DNA from: Candidatus Calescibacterium sp.
GTDB taxonomy: Bacteria > DRYD01
Assembly (NCBI GenBank): GCA_025057615.1
Contig: JANXBF010000010.1
Coordinates: 1 to 43,170, forward strand
Direction of reading: 5' to 3'
Length of the DNA stretch: 43,170 bases
The notes beneath the pieces are model-generated. The model did no database searches, was not told the origin of the DNA, and worked only from the letters and a program-made list of their open reading frames with translations. The translations under genes and the position numbers were made by a program. Shown here in pieces: positions 33,663 to 43,003 of this stretch. Numbering within the stretch: position 1 is the stretch's first letter; each line of letters begins with the position of its first letter.

Positions 33663-33772
33663 AAAACAAATAAAAGGATTTAAATATTTTACGTTTAATT
33701 CTATATATGAATAAATTGAAATTTAATGTTTTTACTCTGACATATTAAATAAGGAAGGAGATAAAGAAAATT

Positions 33773-35587
33773 ATGAAAAAGGTAAATAATTTTACATGGT
33801 TAATTGGAGGTCCACAAGGAAGTGGAGTGGATTCCTCTGCTAACACTTTTGCTAAAACCTGTGCCTCAATAGGATTGTATATTTTTGGTAAAAGAGAATA
33901 CCATTCAAATATTAAAGGTGCGCACAGTTATTACCCAATAACAGTTTCTGATAAACCCGTAAGATCTCATACAGATAGTATAGACATACTTGCAACATTT
34001 GAAAAAGAAACCTTAAGTTTACACAAAGAAAATGTTGTTGAAAATGGTATAATAATATTCGATAAGGATTATAACGTGGATTTAAATCCTAATAAGTACA
34101 CCTTAGTTCCGTTACCGTTCAATGATATAATAAAGGAAGCTGCTGTTAAATTTCAGAGGGAGAAAGACTATTCAAAACTACAGATAATGAGAAATGTTAT
34201 AACGGTTGCAGCATCACTATCAATTTTAAACCTGGATGTAGAGTATCTCATAAAAACCTTGGAATCAGTATTCATAGGTAGAAGATCAAAATTACTGGAA
34301 ATAAACATTTTTGCTGCCAATTTGACATATGAGTATATAAAATCAAATTCTTTTAATAAGAAATCCATTTATGAGCTTAGACCAACAGAAAATAATGAAA
34401 ACTTGGTATTAACTTCTGGAACGACGGCAACAGCAATTGGCAAAATAGCTGGAGGATGTAGATTTCAAACTTACTATCCAATAACTCCTGCAAGTGATGA
34501 AAGCGAATACTTGGAAGCACATCCAGAATACGGTGTAGTTGTTGTTCAAACTGAGGATGAGATAGCTGCAATCTGTATGGCTATAGGAGCCTCATTGGCA
34601 GGGGTAAGAGCATCAACCTCCACATCAGGACCTGGATTCAGTCTAATGGCAGAAGCTCAAGGATGGGCCGGAATCAATGAAGTTCCCGTTGTTATCTTCA
34701 ACTATCAAAGAGGAGGTCCATCAACAGGGTTACCAACAAGACATGAACAGGGTGATCTGGAATTTGCACTCTACGCAGGACACTCCGAATTTCCAAGAAT
34801 AGTTTTGAGCCCAGGAGACATAGAAGAAAGCTTTTATTTAGCTATAGAATCTTTCAATCTAGCAGAAAAATATCAGTTACCAGTTATATTCCTATCAGAT
34901 AAGGCAATCGCAAATAGTATTCAAACAGTCAAATCTTTTAATCTATCAAACGTCAAAATAGAAAGAGGTAAAATGTTGTCAGACCAAGATTTGTTAACTC
35001 TATTAGAAAAAGAAGGTAGATACAAAAGATTCAAAATAACAGAAGACGGCATATCTCCAAGAATAAGTTTAGGACAGGGAATATTCTGGAATACAGGAGA
35101 TGAACATGACGAGTTTGGACATATATGCGAAGAATCAAATAATAGGACAATAATGTTCGATAAGAGAATGAGAAAAATGAATACGATAATAAAGGAATTG
35201 GATGTTTCATTGAAGTACAGAATGTATGGTCCAGAAAATGCTGATTATACTCTCATAGGGTGGGGCTCAGTAAAAGGTCCAATATTAGATACCTTGGAAG
35301 AATTAAATAAGTACTATAAGGTTAATTTCTTACAAATAATATTACTTAAGCCATTTCCTAGCGAAGAAATACTGTCACTTATTAAAAATTCAAAAATGTT
35401 AATAGGAATAGAAATGAATTATTCAGGACAGTTATGTAACTTAATTAGAAAAGAAACAGGAATAAAGATAAACAAGAGAATACTCAAATGGAATGGAAGA
35501 TCATTCTCAAGAGAAGAGATATTCAAAGGTGTAATAGATGCAATAAATTTGGATCAAGAAAAGATTATATGTAAATCTGGTATATAG
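33773..35587 (+). CDS. korA: 2-oxoacid:ferredoxin oxidoreductase, fused gamma-alpha subunit
   Basis: 604 residues. Residues ~8-190 form the gamma domain (WLIGGPQGSGVDSSANTFAK, REYHSNIKGAHSYY). The alpha domain begins near 205 with TATAIGKIAGGCRFQTYYPITPASDESEY and contains STSTSGPGFSLMAEAQGWAG. This fusion is typical of the two-subunit 2-oxoacid:ferredoxin oxidoreductases (KorA type), which oxidise 2-oxoglutarate and sometimes pyruvate or branched 2-oxoacids. Substrate preference cannot be read. An AAGGAG site lies 12 nt before the ATG. It is first in a run of genes with korB, bpsA and others, and differs from the four-subunit por set at 12916-15897. Confidence 0.92.
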   Translation: MKKVNNFTWLIGGPQGSGVDSSANTFAKTCASIGLYIFGKREYHSNIKGAHSYYPITVSDKPVRSHTDSIDILATFEKETLSLHKENVVENGIIIFDKDYNVDLNPNKYTLVPLPFNDIIKEAAVKFQREKDYSKLQIMRNVITVAASLSILNLDVEYLIKTLESVFIGRRSKLLEINIFAANLTYEYIKSNSFNKKSIYELRPTENNENLVLTSGTTATAIGKIAGGCRFQTYYPITPASDESEYLEAHPEYGVVVVQTEDEIAAICMAIGASLAGVRASTSTSGPGFSLMAEAQGWAGINEVPVVIFNYQRGGPSTGLPTRHEQGDLEFALYAGHSEFPRIVLSPGDIEESFYLAIESFNLAEKYQLPVIFLSDKAIANSIQTVKSFNLSNVKIERGKMLSDQDLLTLLEKEGRYKRFKITEDGISPRISLGQGIFWNTGDEHDEFGHICEESNNRTIMFDKRMRKMNTIIKELDVSLKYRMYGPENADYTLIGWGSVKGPILDTLEELNKYYKVNFLQIILLKPFPSEEILSLIKNSKMLIGIEMNYSGQLCNLIRKETGIKINKRILKWNGRSFSREEIFKGVIDAINLDQEKIICKSGI

Positions 35588-35601
35588 AAAGGTAGGTGTA
35601 G

Positions 35602-36561
<960 letters not shown>

Positions 36562-36565
36562 ATAC

Positions 36566-37615
36566 ATGAGAATAAATACTGAAAATATAAGCAGAACAGA
36601 ATACATAATTCTCAGATCTCTTTCTGAGTCCCCAAAAACTTATTGGGATCTTTTGTTAGAATCATTCGATACAGCAGCAAATACGATAAACTCAATAAAA
36701 AATCTATTGAATAATAACACAATATTATACAAAAACAATTATTTTTATTTATCGGAAGAAAATAAAGAGATATTTAAAAATATTCTAAAAATAGAATACA
36801 AAGATGTAAAATGCAAAGGTTGTAATGGAAAAGGGTTTATTAACGCATTCAATGGTATCTCAAAAGAATTTGGAGAAATAATAAAAGATAGACCCAAGGC
36901 AATACCTGAGTTCGATCAAGGCGTGGTAAACATTGATACCGTTATAAGCAGAATAACATTCATGTACTATAAAGGAGATCTAGAAAACAGAGATATAGTT
37001 TTAATTGGCGATGACGATTTAACTTCAATAGCTTTATCTCTTACAAATTTACCAAACAAAGTAATCGTTTTAGAAGCTGATAAAAGATTAGTAGATTATA
37101 TAAATGATAAAAGCAGAAAATTAGGGCTTGACAATCTCAAAGCAATATCTTATAATGTTGAGTGGAAAGTGGATAATAGTTTGAGAAATTCTTTTGACGT
37201 TTTCTTGACAGATCCCGTGGAAACTGTTCAAGGAATAAGCCTATTTATTTCAAGGGGATGTTCCATGTTAAAATCCCAGGGAGTACTATATTTTGGTCTA
37301 ACACATATAGAAGCTTCATATAAAAAATGGTATAAAATACATAAAAATCTCTATGAAATGAATTTTGTCATTACTGATATTCTTGATAAGTTTCAACTGT
37401 ATGAACTAAATCCGGATGATATAGTTTCCAAAGGATATAGAGTGTTCACTGAAATCGGTCTAGAGCTACCTAAACCAGAGAAACCCTGGTATAATTCCGC
37501 TTTCCATAGATTGGAACTAATCGATAAACCAAATCCATTATTTGATCCCGATAAGGAGTACAGATTAGAAAGGGATTTATATTATGATGACGAAGCTTAT
37601 GTCACTCTATACTGA
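36566..37615 (+). CDS. bpsA: Branched-chain polyamine synthase-like protein (BpsA family)
   Basis: 349 residues. The first ~70 residues look like a winged-helix domain (TEYIILRSLSESPKTYWDLL). A short CKGCNGKGF knuckle follows at 83-91. Then come DRPKAIPEFDQGVV and the catalytic GDDDL at 148-152 in a Rossmann-type methyltransferase fold (VIVLEADKRL). The R-P...F-D-Q block and the GDDD motif are hallmarks of BpsA, the N4-bis(aminopropyl)spermidine synthase of Thermococcus and other thermophiles. BpsA adds aminopropyl groups from decarboxylated S-adenosylmethionine to spermidine. It follows korB by 4 nt and overlaps the next gene by 32 nt. Family assignment is fairly strong; the product is inferred. 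Confidence 0.85.
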   Translation: MRINTENISRTEYIILRSLSESPKTYWDLLLESFDTAANTINSIKNLLNNNTILYKNNYFYLSEENKEIFKNILKIEYKDVKCKGCNGKGFINAFNGISKEFGEIIKDRPKAIPEFDQGVVNIDTVISRITFMYYKGDLENRDIVLIGDDDLTSIALSLTNLPNKVIVLEADKRLVDYINDKSRKLGLDNLKAISYNVEWKVDNSLRNSFDVFLTDPVETVQGISLFISRGCSMLKSQGVLYFGLTHIEASYKKWYKIHKNLYEMNFVITDILDKFQLYELNPDDIVSKGYRVFTEIGLELPKPEKPWYNSAFHRLELIDKPNPLFDPDKEYRLERDLYYDDEAYVTLY

Positions 37616-38342
37616 GAAAAAGTTAAATATAATATTAGTGGAAAAATACAGCCAAAGTGGATACTTGAATATGAAAATAGATGAATTTCTTTTTGAAAAC
37701 TTTGAAAAATTGGCAATCAATCCTTATAATTCCATAATATTTAGATTCTATAATTTCGCAAACCATACTATTACTCTAGGTTATTCACAGAATACTGTGG
37801 ATGAAAATATAAGAGAAGAATATAAAAAATGGTCATTTGTTAAGAGAATAACAGGAGGAAGAGCAGTATTTCATTATCCAAAAAAAGACTTAACATTATG
37901 TTTAATATCATCCATTCAAACATTTGAAAAGCTAAATATAAATATCCACAAAAACAAAATAAGAAATATACATTTATTCATAAACAATTGCTTATGGGAC
38001 TCAGTATATCCTCTCTTGAAAAATAATAAAAGCAAAGATATAAAAAATGTTCAGAATAAATATGTAAAGTTTGATTGTTTTCAAAACATTCATGATTTCG
38101 AAAAAGTCTATAACAATAAAAAAGTCATAGGAACAGCAATAAAAATTTCAGATCAAAAATTCATAGTCCAAGCGAATATAAAATTACAGTACATGTTTGA
38201 AAGGATAAGTAAAGACATAATCAACCAAATAGAAAACAATTTTCTGCGTAAACTAATAGAAACTGAAAATAGTCATTTTTATGATTCAAAAGAGTTCTAT
38301 CCTCTGAAACTTTTCGATTTATTCAAATTAATATCAAGATAA
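37584..38342 (+). CDS. Lipoate-protein ligase A-like protein (BPL/LplA/LipB superfamily)
   Basis: 252 residues. SIIFRFYNFANHTITLGYSQN and VKRITGGRAVFHYPKKDLT match the lipoate ligase fold. KKVIGTAIKI supplies the Lys that, in canonical ligases (KISGSA), contacts the lipoyl-AMP. These enzymes attach lipoate or octanoate to carrier domains; no lipoyl-bearing subunit (2-oxoacid dehydrogenase E2 or GcvH) is present here. The second half is short and divergent. The ATG at 37584 follows an AAAGGG site inside bpsA; an ATG at 37599 is a possible alternative. The substrate is uncertain. Confidence 0.72.
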   Translation: MMTKLMSLYTEKKLNIILVEKYSQSGYLNMKIDEFLFENFEKLAINPYNSIIFRFYNFANHTITLGYSQNTVDENIREEYKKWSFVKRITGGRAVFHYPKKDLTLCLISSIQTFEKLNINIHKNKIRNIHLFINNCLWDSVYPLLKNNKSKDIKNVQNKYVKFDCFQNIHDFEKVYNNKKVIGTAIKISDQKFIVQANIKLQYMFERISKDIINQIENNFLRKLIETENSHFYDSKEFYPLKLFDLFKLISR

Positions 38343-38353
38343 TCTTTATTTCT

Positions 38354-39211
38354 ATGAATATAAGTAAAGTGTTAATATTTTATAATTCAATAAATGTTGA
38401 TTTTTTTGTTATCAAATCTTTTTATGAAAAAATCAAGAAAGATTGTTCCTGTTTTAAACCAATAGATATAACAAACAAGAGAGAAATATCAATTTTTAGG
38501 AGTAATATAAAAAAAGTTGATATAGAGGATGATATTTTGGTTATAAACTTTGGTGGCGATGGTAGTCTATTTTCTTCATTATCACTTACAGCAGAATCAT
38601 TAGAAAAAAATAACATATACACAATTTCATTCAATTTTGGAAACAAAGGATTTTATTGTTTTTACTCTAAAGAAACACTAATGAATTTCTTAAAAGGGGA
38701 ACTAAATTTATTAGAAGCATCAATTTTAGCTTACGAAAATCAAGAATTTGTAGAAGGATATTTTTGGAAAGTAAACAATCAACACTACTTCATAGGAGAT
38801 GCAGTTATAAAACCCTATATACACTACAAAACTATAAAACTTGAATATCATATAGATAAAAAAAACATAGAGGAGATATGCGATGGTATAATAATTTTTA
38901 CAACATTTGGTTCCACAGGATATTTTTTATCAATAAATGGGATTTACATTGATACAGGGTTCAGCGACTTGATAGGAGTTTCTTTTATAGCTCCACATTC
39001 ACTAAAACACAGAGCTCAGCTATTCAAAAATAAAGAAATAGTAGTATTAAATAAAGATAGGAAAAATGCCATTTTATTAACTGATGGACAAGATAAATTG
39101 ATTATTGAACCTCAAGAATCTATTATTATAAACAAATCTGAAAAAAAATTCACTCTGATTGGTAATAAGAACATATTCACTCGATGGATAGAAAACTTCT
39201 ATGAAAAATAA
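38354..39211 (+). CDS. nadK: NAD kinase-like protein, divergent
   Basis: 285 residues. The family shows as INFGGDGSLFSSL (GGDG at 67-70), the FNFGNKGFYCF segment, TTFGSTGYFLSINGIYID and GVSFIAPHSLKHRAQLF. NAD kinase makes NADP from NAD and ATP. Compared with typical members, the GGDG is followed by SLF rather than TLL, and the Asn-Glu pair expected before the second strand is not evident (YFIGDAVIKPYI there). It starts 11 nt after the preceding stop without a clear ribosome-binding site and overlaps the next gene by 11 nt. It could be a functional NadK or a relative with another role. Confidence 0.75.
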   Translation: MNISKVLIFYNSINVDFFVIKSFYEKIKKDCSCFKPIDITNKREISIFRSNIKKVDIEDDILVINFGGDGSLFSSLSLTAESLEKNNIYTISFNFGNKGFYCFYSKETLMNFLKGELNLLEASILAYENQEFVEGYFWKVNNQHYFIGDAVIKPYIHYKTIKLEYHIDKKNIEEICDGIIIFTTFGSTGYFLSINGIYIDTGFSDLIGVSFIAPHSLKHRAQLFKNKEIVVLNKDRKNAILLTDGQDKLIIEPQESIIINKSEKKFTLIGNKNIFTRWIENFYEK

Positions 39212-40613
39212 AATAGAAAAAAAAATAACAGACTTAAAAGAGTTAAAAATAATTCCATTAAATACAACAGTTCCATTTGTAGACATTATTTTAAATAATG
39301 ATGTCCTGATTTTAAATTATTCTTCACCAAATATCAGAATGCTTTTTAAATTTATAGAACATTTCATATCGGAAAAAAAATATGAATTACTAAATGAAAG
39401 TTTAACTATAATTTGTATAATTCCACACAAAGTCAAATATTATGACGAATATCTAATAGATAATTTGCCATTTCCAATATACCAAACTACTGATACTTTC
39501 TATTTGGAAATATCAAAAAATACATTAGTAACAAATGTAAATAATTCATTAGAAATACAAACTTCAAGTAACTATGATTTAGCATATTTATTTATTAGCA
39601 AAAATAAGATCGATTTTTCATTACAAAATGAAATAAATGTAGAAAAAGAATATTTAAAAGTCACAGAAAAATTGAACTATAAAATAATACCAATAAACTA
39701 CTCCGAAAGAATAAAAGATATAAAAATGGAGAGCTTTAGAAATAGTAACATATTATGTATTTTAAAAAATGTAAATTTATATTCAGTTGTTAATCTATAT
39801 TCTATTGGTACCAACTACAAATTGGTAACTCTCAAATCTATAAAAAATCTTACATTCATAAAATCCATTGGTCTACTGACACTGGATCACAATAATATAT
39901 TAATATTTCTACTGACAATTGAAAACACAATAATTATTCAAAAATACAATATTGATAATGATAGACTTGAATATTTGGAAGAATTGAAATTATGGAATTA
40001 CTATGAAAAACTAAAAAGCTTAGATTTGAAGAAGATGAACATAAATAATGAAAACATTATTCTGTGGGATCATAATACAATATATGTTTTTAAACACAAC
40101 ATTACAGCTAATGTATTAACGGGTAAAAAAACGGAAATTTCATTTTACAATGTCAGTGGTCAGAAATCAAAACAAACTCATGTACCCACAGATGGAGTAT
40201 GGAAACAAACAATATGGGGAAATATTAATAACACTCACTTAAATAATGATGATTTATATGTAGCAGATACAGAATATTCGCAATTAAGAAAATTAGATTT
40301 AAGAAGTGGTGCAAGCAAATCAATCAACTTTAAATCTCCAGATAAAGAGCGAGAAAAACTTAAAGGAAAGATATCTTCAATTTACACTACATTTAATAAA
40401 ACATTTTTTATTGATTTAGATTTTAAAAAAATAAGATATATAGACAATAATTCGAAAAATTCAGTAATAAAGACGGTATTTTATGACGAAAATATCAATC
40501 TTTTTTCCCAGTTATTCTTCATCGAATCTCTGAATTCAATAGTATATAATACAGATAAACATGTAATATTTATTGATTTATACAGAATGGAAACAAGGAG
40601 GGAGATATGTTAA
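39201..40613 (+). CDS. Hypothetical protein, possible beta-propeller (NHL-like) domain
   Basis: 470 residues, unrecognised. No signal peptide or membrane segment. The first ~130 residues look like an alpha/beta domain (NNDVLILNYSSPNIRMLFKF) lacking catalytic cysteines. The rest is a repetitive series of strands, of which DDLYVADTEYSQLRKLDLRSG strongly resembles an NHL/beta-propeller blade. A Trx-like plus NHL layout as in NHLRC2 is conceivable but unproven. The ATG overlaps the NAD kinase-like gene by 11 nt, and its stop overlaps the phosphoketolase start by 7 nt, so the genes are translated together. Function unknown. Confidence 0.7.
   Translation: MKNKIEKKITDLKELKIIPLNTTVPFVDIILNNDVLILNYSSPNIRMLFKFIEHFISEKKYELLNESLTIICIIPHKVKYYDEYLIDNLPFPIYQTTDTFYLEISKNTLVTNVNNSLEIQTSSNYDLAYLFISKNKIDFSLQNEINVEKEYLKVTEKLNYKIIPINYSERIKDIKMESFRNSNILCILKNVNLYSVVNLYSIGTNYKLVTLKSIKNLTFIKSIGLLTLDHNNILIFLLTIENTIIIQKYNIDNDRLEYLEELKLWNYYEKLKSLDLKKMNINNENIILWDHNTIYVFKHNITANVLTGKKTEISFYNVSGQKSKQTHVPTDGVWKQTIWGNINNTHLNNDDLYVADTEYSQLRKLDLRSGASKSINFKSPDKEREKLKGKISSIYTTFNKTFFIDLDFKKIRYIDNNSKNSVIKTVFYDENINLFSQLFFIESLNSIVYNTDKHVIFIDLYRMETRREIC
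40595..40603 (+). promoter_or_regulatory. Strong ribosome-binding site AAGGAGGGA before phosphoketolase
   Basis: AAGGAGGGA lies inside the end of the preceding gene and 3 nt before the ATG at 40607, supporting independent high-level initiation of phosphoketolase. Confidence 0.75.
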
Positions 40614-43003
40614 TAAAGGAAAAGATAGATGAGAATTTATTGGATTACTTTTTTAAAGCCTGTTGCTATATAGCAGTTGGTATGATATATTTGAAAGATA
40701 ATCCTTTATTAAAAGAACCATTAAAATTTGAACATATAAAGGATAGACTTTTGGGTCATTGGGGTGCAAGCCCAACCATAAGCTTCGTTTATACACATAC
40801 AAACAGAATAGTAAAAGAGTATGATATCGAGTGTATGATAGTAGTAGGACCTGGTCATGGAGCTCCGGGGTACATCGCTCCACTATACTTAGAAGGAACT
40901 TTATCAAAATATTACCCAAATTTTAGTCAGGATGAAGAAGGCTTAAAATCTCTTTTCAGAGCGTTTTCTTTTCCTGGGGGTTTGGGTAGCCATTGTACTC
41001 CCGAGTTACCGGGAACAATTCAGGAAGGAGGAGAATTGGGATATACTTTGTCACACTCATTTGGAGCAGTTTTTGATAACCCGAATCTGATAGTTATATC
41101 AATTATAGGAGATGGAGAGGCTGAAACTGGTCCATTATCAGCTTCATGGCATTCAAACAAATTTATTAATCCCGTAACGGATGGAGTTGTGATCCCAATC
41201 CTTTCACTAAACGGATATAAAATAAATAATCCGACCATATTATCTCGTATAGAAAATAAAGAGCTCATGGATCTATTTAAAGGATATGGTTATGACCCAA
41301 TAATAGTAGAATATAATGAAAATATACATCAACATATGTCACAGGCAATGGATTTTTGCATTGAAAAGATAAAGAATTTATGGGAAGAAGCAAGAAGCAA
41401 AAACAAACCATTTTATGTGAAACTACCAATGATAATACTCAAGGTTCCAAAAGGATGGACCGCACCTAAAAAATTTAAGAATCATTTTATTGAAGGATAT
41501 TGGAGATCACACCAGGTTCCGTTACAAAACTGTAAAACTAGTGAAGAAGAATTAAAAATGTTAGAAGAATGGTTAAAAAGCTACGAACCAGAAAACATAT
41601 TTGATTCGTCGGGTAAGCTAAAAGACACAATAAAAAAGGTGATACCAGATAAAAAAATAGGAGAGAATATATATTCTAATGGAGGAAAGATAAGAAAACC
41701 ACTCAAACTACCGGAAATAAAAAAATATGGTATAGATTTAGAAAAACCATGTAAAACAAATGTATCAAATACTCAGAACTTAGGTGTATATCTAGCCGAT
41801 ATAATAAGAGAAAACAGGGACAATTTCAGAGTATTTGGACCAGATGAAACTGCTTCTAACAGATTATCTAAAGTTTTTGAATTTGGAAAAACATGGATGT
41901 TACAGAAATTACAGGAGGATGAAGACGAAGGATATTTAGAATCTTTTGGTAGAACGATGGAAATTCTATCTGAACATACAATCGAAGGTTGGTTAGAGGG
42001 CTACCTACTTACAGGAAGACATGGAATTCTTAATACATATGAGGGTTTTGCTCCTATAATTTCTTCGATGGTAAACCAATTTGGAAAATGGTTAGATATT
42101 TCTTTAGATGTTCCATGGAGAGAACCTATAAGTTCATTGAACATTTTGTTAACTTCTGTAGTATGGAGACAGGATCATAACGGTTTTACCCATCAAGATC
42201 CAGGGTTTATAAATTCCATAGTTGATAAATGGCCTGAGATAGTTAGAGTATATTTCCCTTGCGACTCCAATACACTGATTGCTTGCATTCATTCGTGTTT
42301 GCAGACAACAAATAGAATAAACATTATTATTTGTGACAAACAAGTTCATCCACAGTATTTAACGATAGATCAAGCTTTCAACCATTTCATCAAGGGTATA
42401 GGAATTTTTGATTTTTTAAGTGATGAAAAAGAGCCAGACGTAATACTAGCAAGTTGTGGAGATATACCAACCAAAGAAAATGTATTTGCAAGAAGCATAC
42501 TGAAACAACTTTTCCCTGAGATTAACATAAGATTTATTAACATATCCAATCTTTTCAGATTAGCTCCAGAAAATGAGCATCCTGATGGATTGAAAGATGA
42601 TATTTTTGATATGTACTTTACAGAAGATAAACCAATAATATTCAATTTTCACGGTTATCCTTGGCTAATACATAGATTAACTTATAGAAGGAAAAATCAT
42701 AAAAACCTACACGTAAGAGGATACAGAGAAAATAGGAAAACTGGGATAGATGCTTTTCATCTGGTCCCATTTTTAAAAGGAAGAGGAGGAATAACCACTC
42801 CCCTACAATTGGCAATAATAAATCAAGTAGATAGATTTAGTATAGCCATAGATGCTATAAAGAGGATAGAAAAATTGAAATTGAAAGGAGCAAAATATGT
42901 AGACTTACTTAAAAATAAACAGATAGAGGCTTTAAAATTTGCATACGAAAACGGGGTAGACAATCCTGATTATGAGGACATTTTTGATTTTAAATTATGG
43001 TAG
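40607..43003 (+). CDS. xfp: Xylulose-5-phosphate/fructose-6-phosphate phosphoketolase
   Basis: 798 residues, standard for the family. GPGHGAPGYIAPLYLEG (81-97), SFPGGLGSHCTPELPG and the TPP motif GDGEAETGP (168-176) are diagnostic. SVVWRQDHNGFTHQDPGF and the late NHKNLHVRGYRENRKTGI are typical of the C-terminal half. The enzyme splits xylulose-5-phosphate (and often fructose-6-phosphate) with phosphate into acetyl-phosphate and glyceraldehyde-3-phosphate (or erythrose-4-phosphate). The ATG overlaps the previous gene by 7 nt. The end overlaps an acetate kinase start by 32 nt, a natural partner that turns acetyl-phosphate into ATP. Single or dual substrate use cannot be told from sequence. Confidence 0.96.
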   Translation: MLIKEKIDENLLDYFFKACCYIAVGMIYLKDNPLLKEPLKFEHIKDRLLGHWGASPTISFVYTHTNRIVKEYDIECMIVVGPGHGAPGYIAPLYLEGTLSKYYPNFSQDEEGLKSLFRAFSFPGGLGSHCTPELPGTIQEGGELGYTLSHSFGAVFDNPNLIVISIIGDGEAETGPLSASWHSNKFINPVTDGVVIPILSLNGYKINNPTILSRIENKELMDLFKGYGYDPIIVEYNENIHQHMSQAMDFCIEKIKNLWEEARSKNKPFYVKLPMIILKVPKGWTAPKKFKNHFIEGYWRSHQVPLQNCKTSEEELKMLEEWLKSYEPENIFDSSGKLKDTIKKVIPDKKIGENIYSNGGKIRKPLKLPEIKKYGIDLEKPCKTNVSNTQNLGVYLADIIRENRDNFRVFGPDETASNRLSKVFEFGKTWMLQKLQEDEDEGYLESFGRTMEILSEHTIEGWLEGYLLTGRHGILNTYEGFAPIISSMVNQFGKWLDISLDVPWREPISSLNILLTSVVWRQDHNGFTHQDPGFINSIVDKWPEIVRVYFPCDSNTLIACIHSCLQTTNRINIIICDKQVHPQYLTIDQAFNHFIKGIGIFDFLSDEKEPDVILASCGDIPTKENVFARSILKQLFPEINIRFINISNLFRLAPENEHPDGLKDDIFDMYFTEDKPIIFNFHGYPWLIHRLTYRRKNHKNLHVRGYRENRKTGIDAFHLVPFLKGRGGITTPLQLAIINQVDRFSIAIDAIKRIEKLKLKGAKYVDLLKNKQIEALKFAYENGVDNPDYEDIFDFKLW

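Noticed and set aside
33663-33772. Promoter TTTAAA-17 nt-TATATA before korA
   Set aside because: The -35 match is weak and similar AT-rich pairs occur by chance throughout this genome; not reported as a feature.
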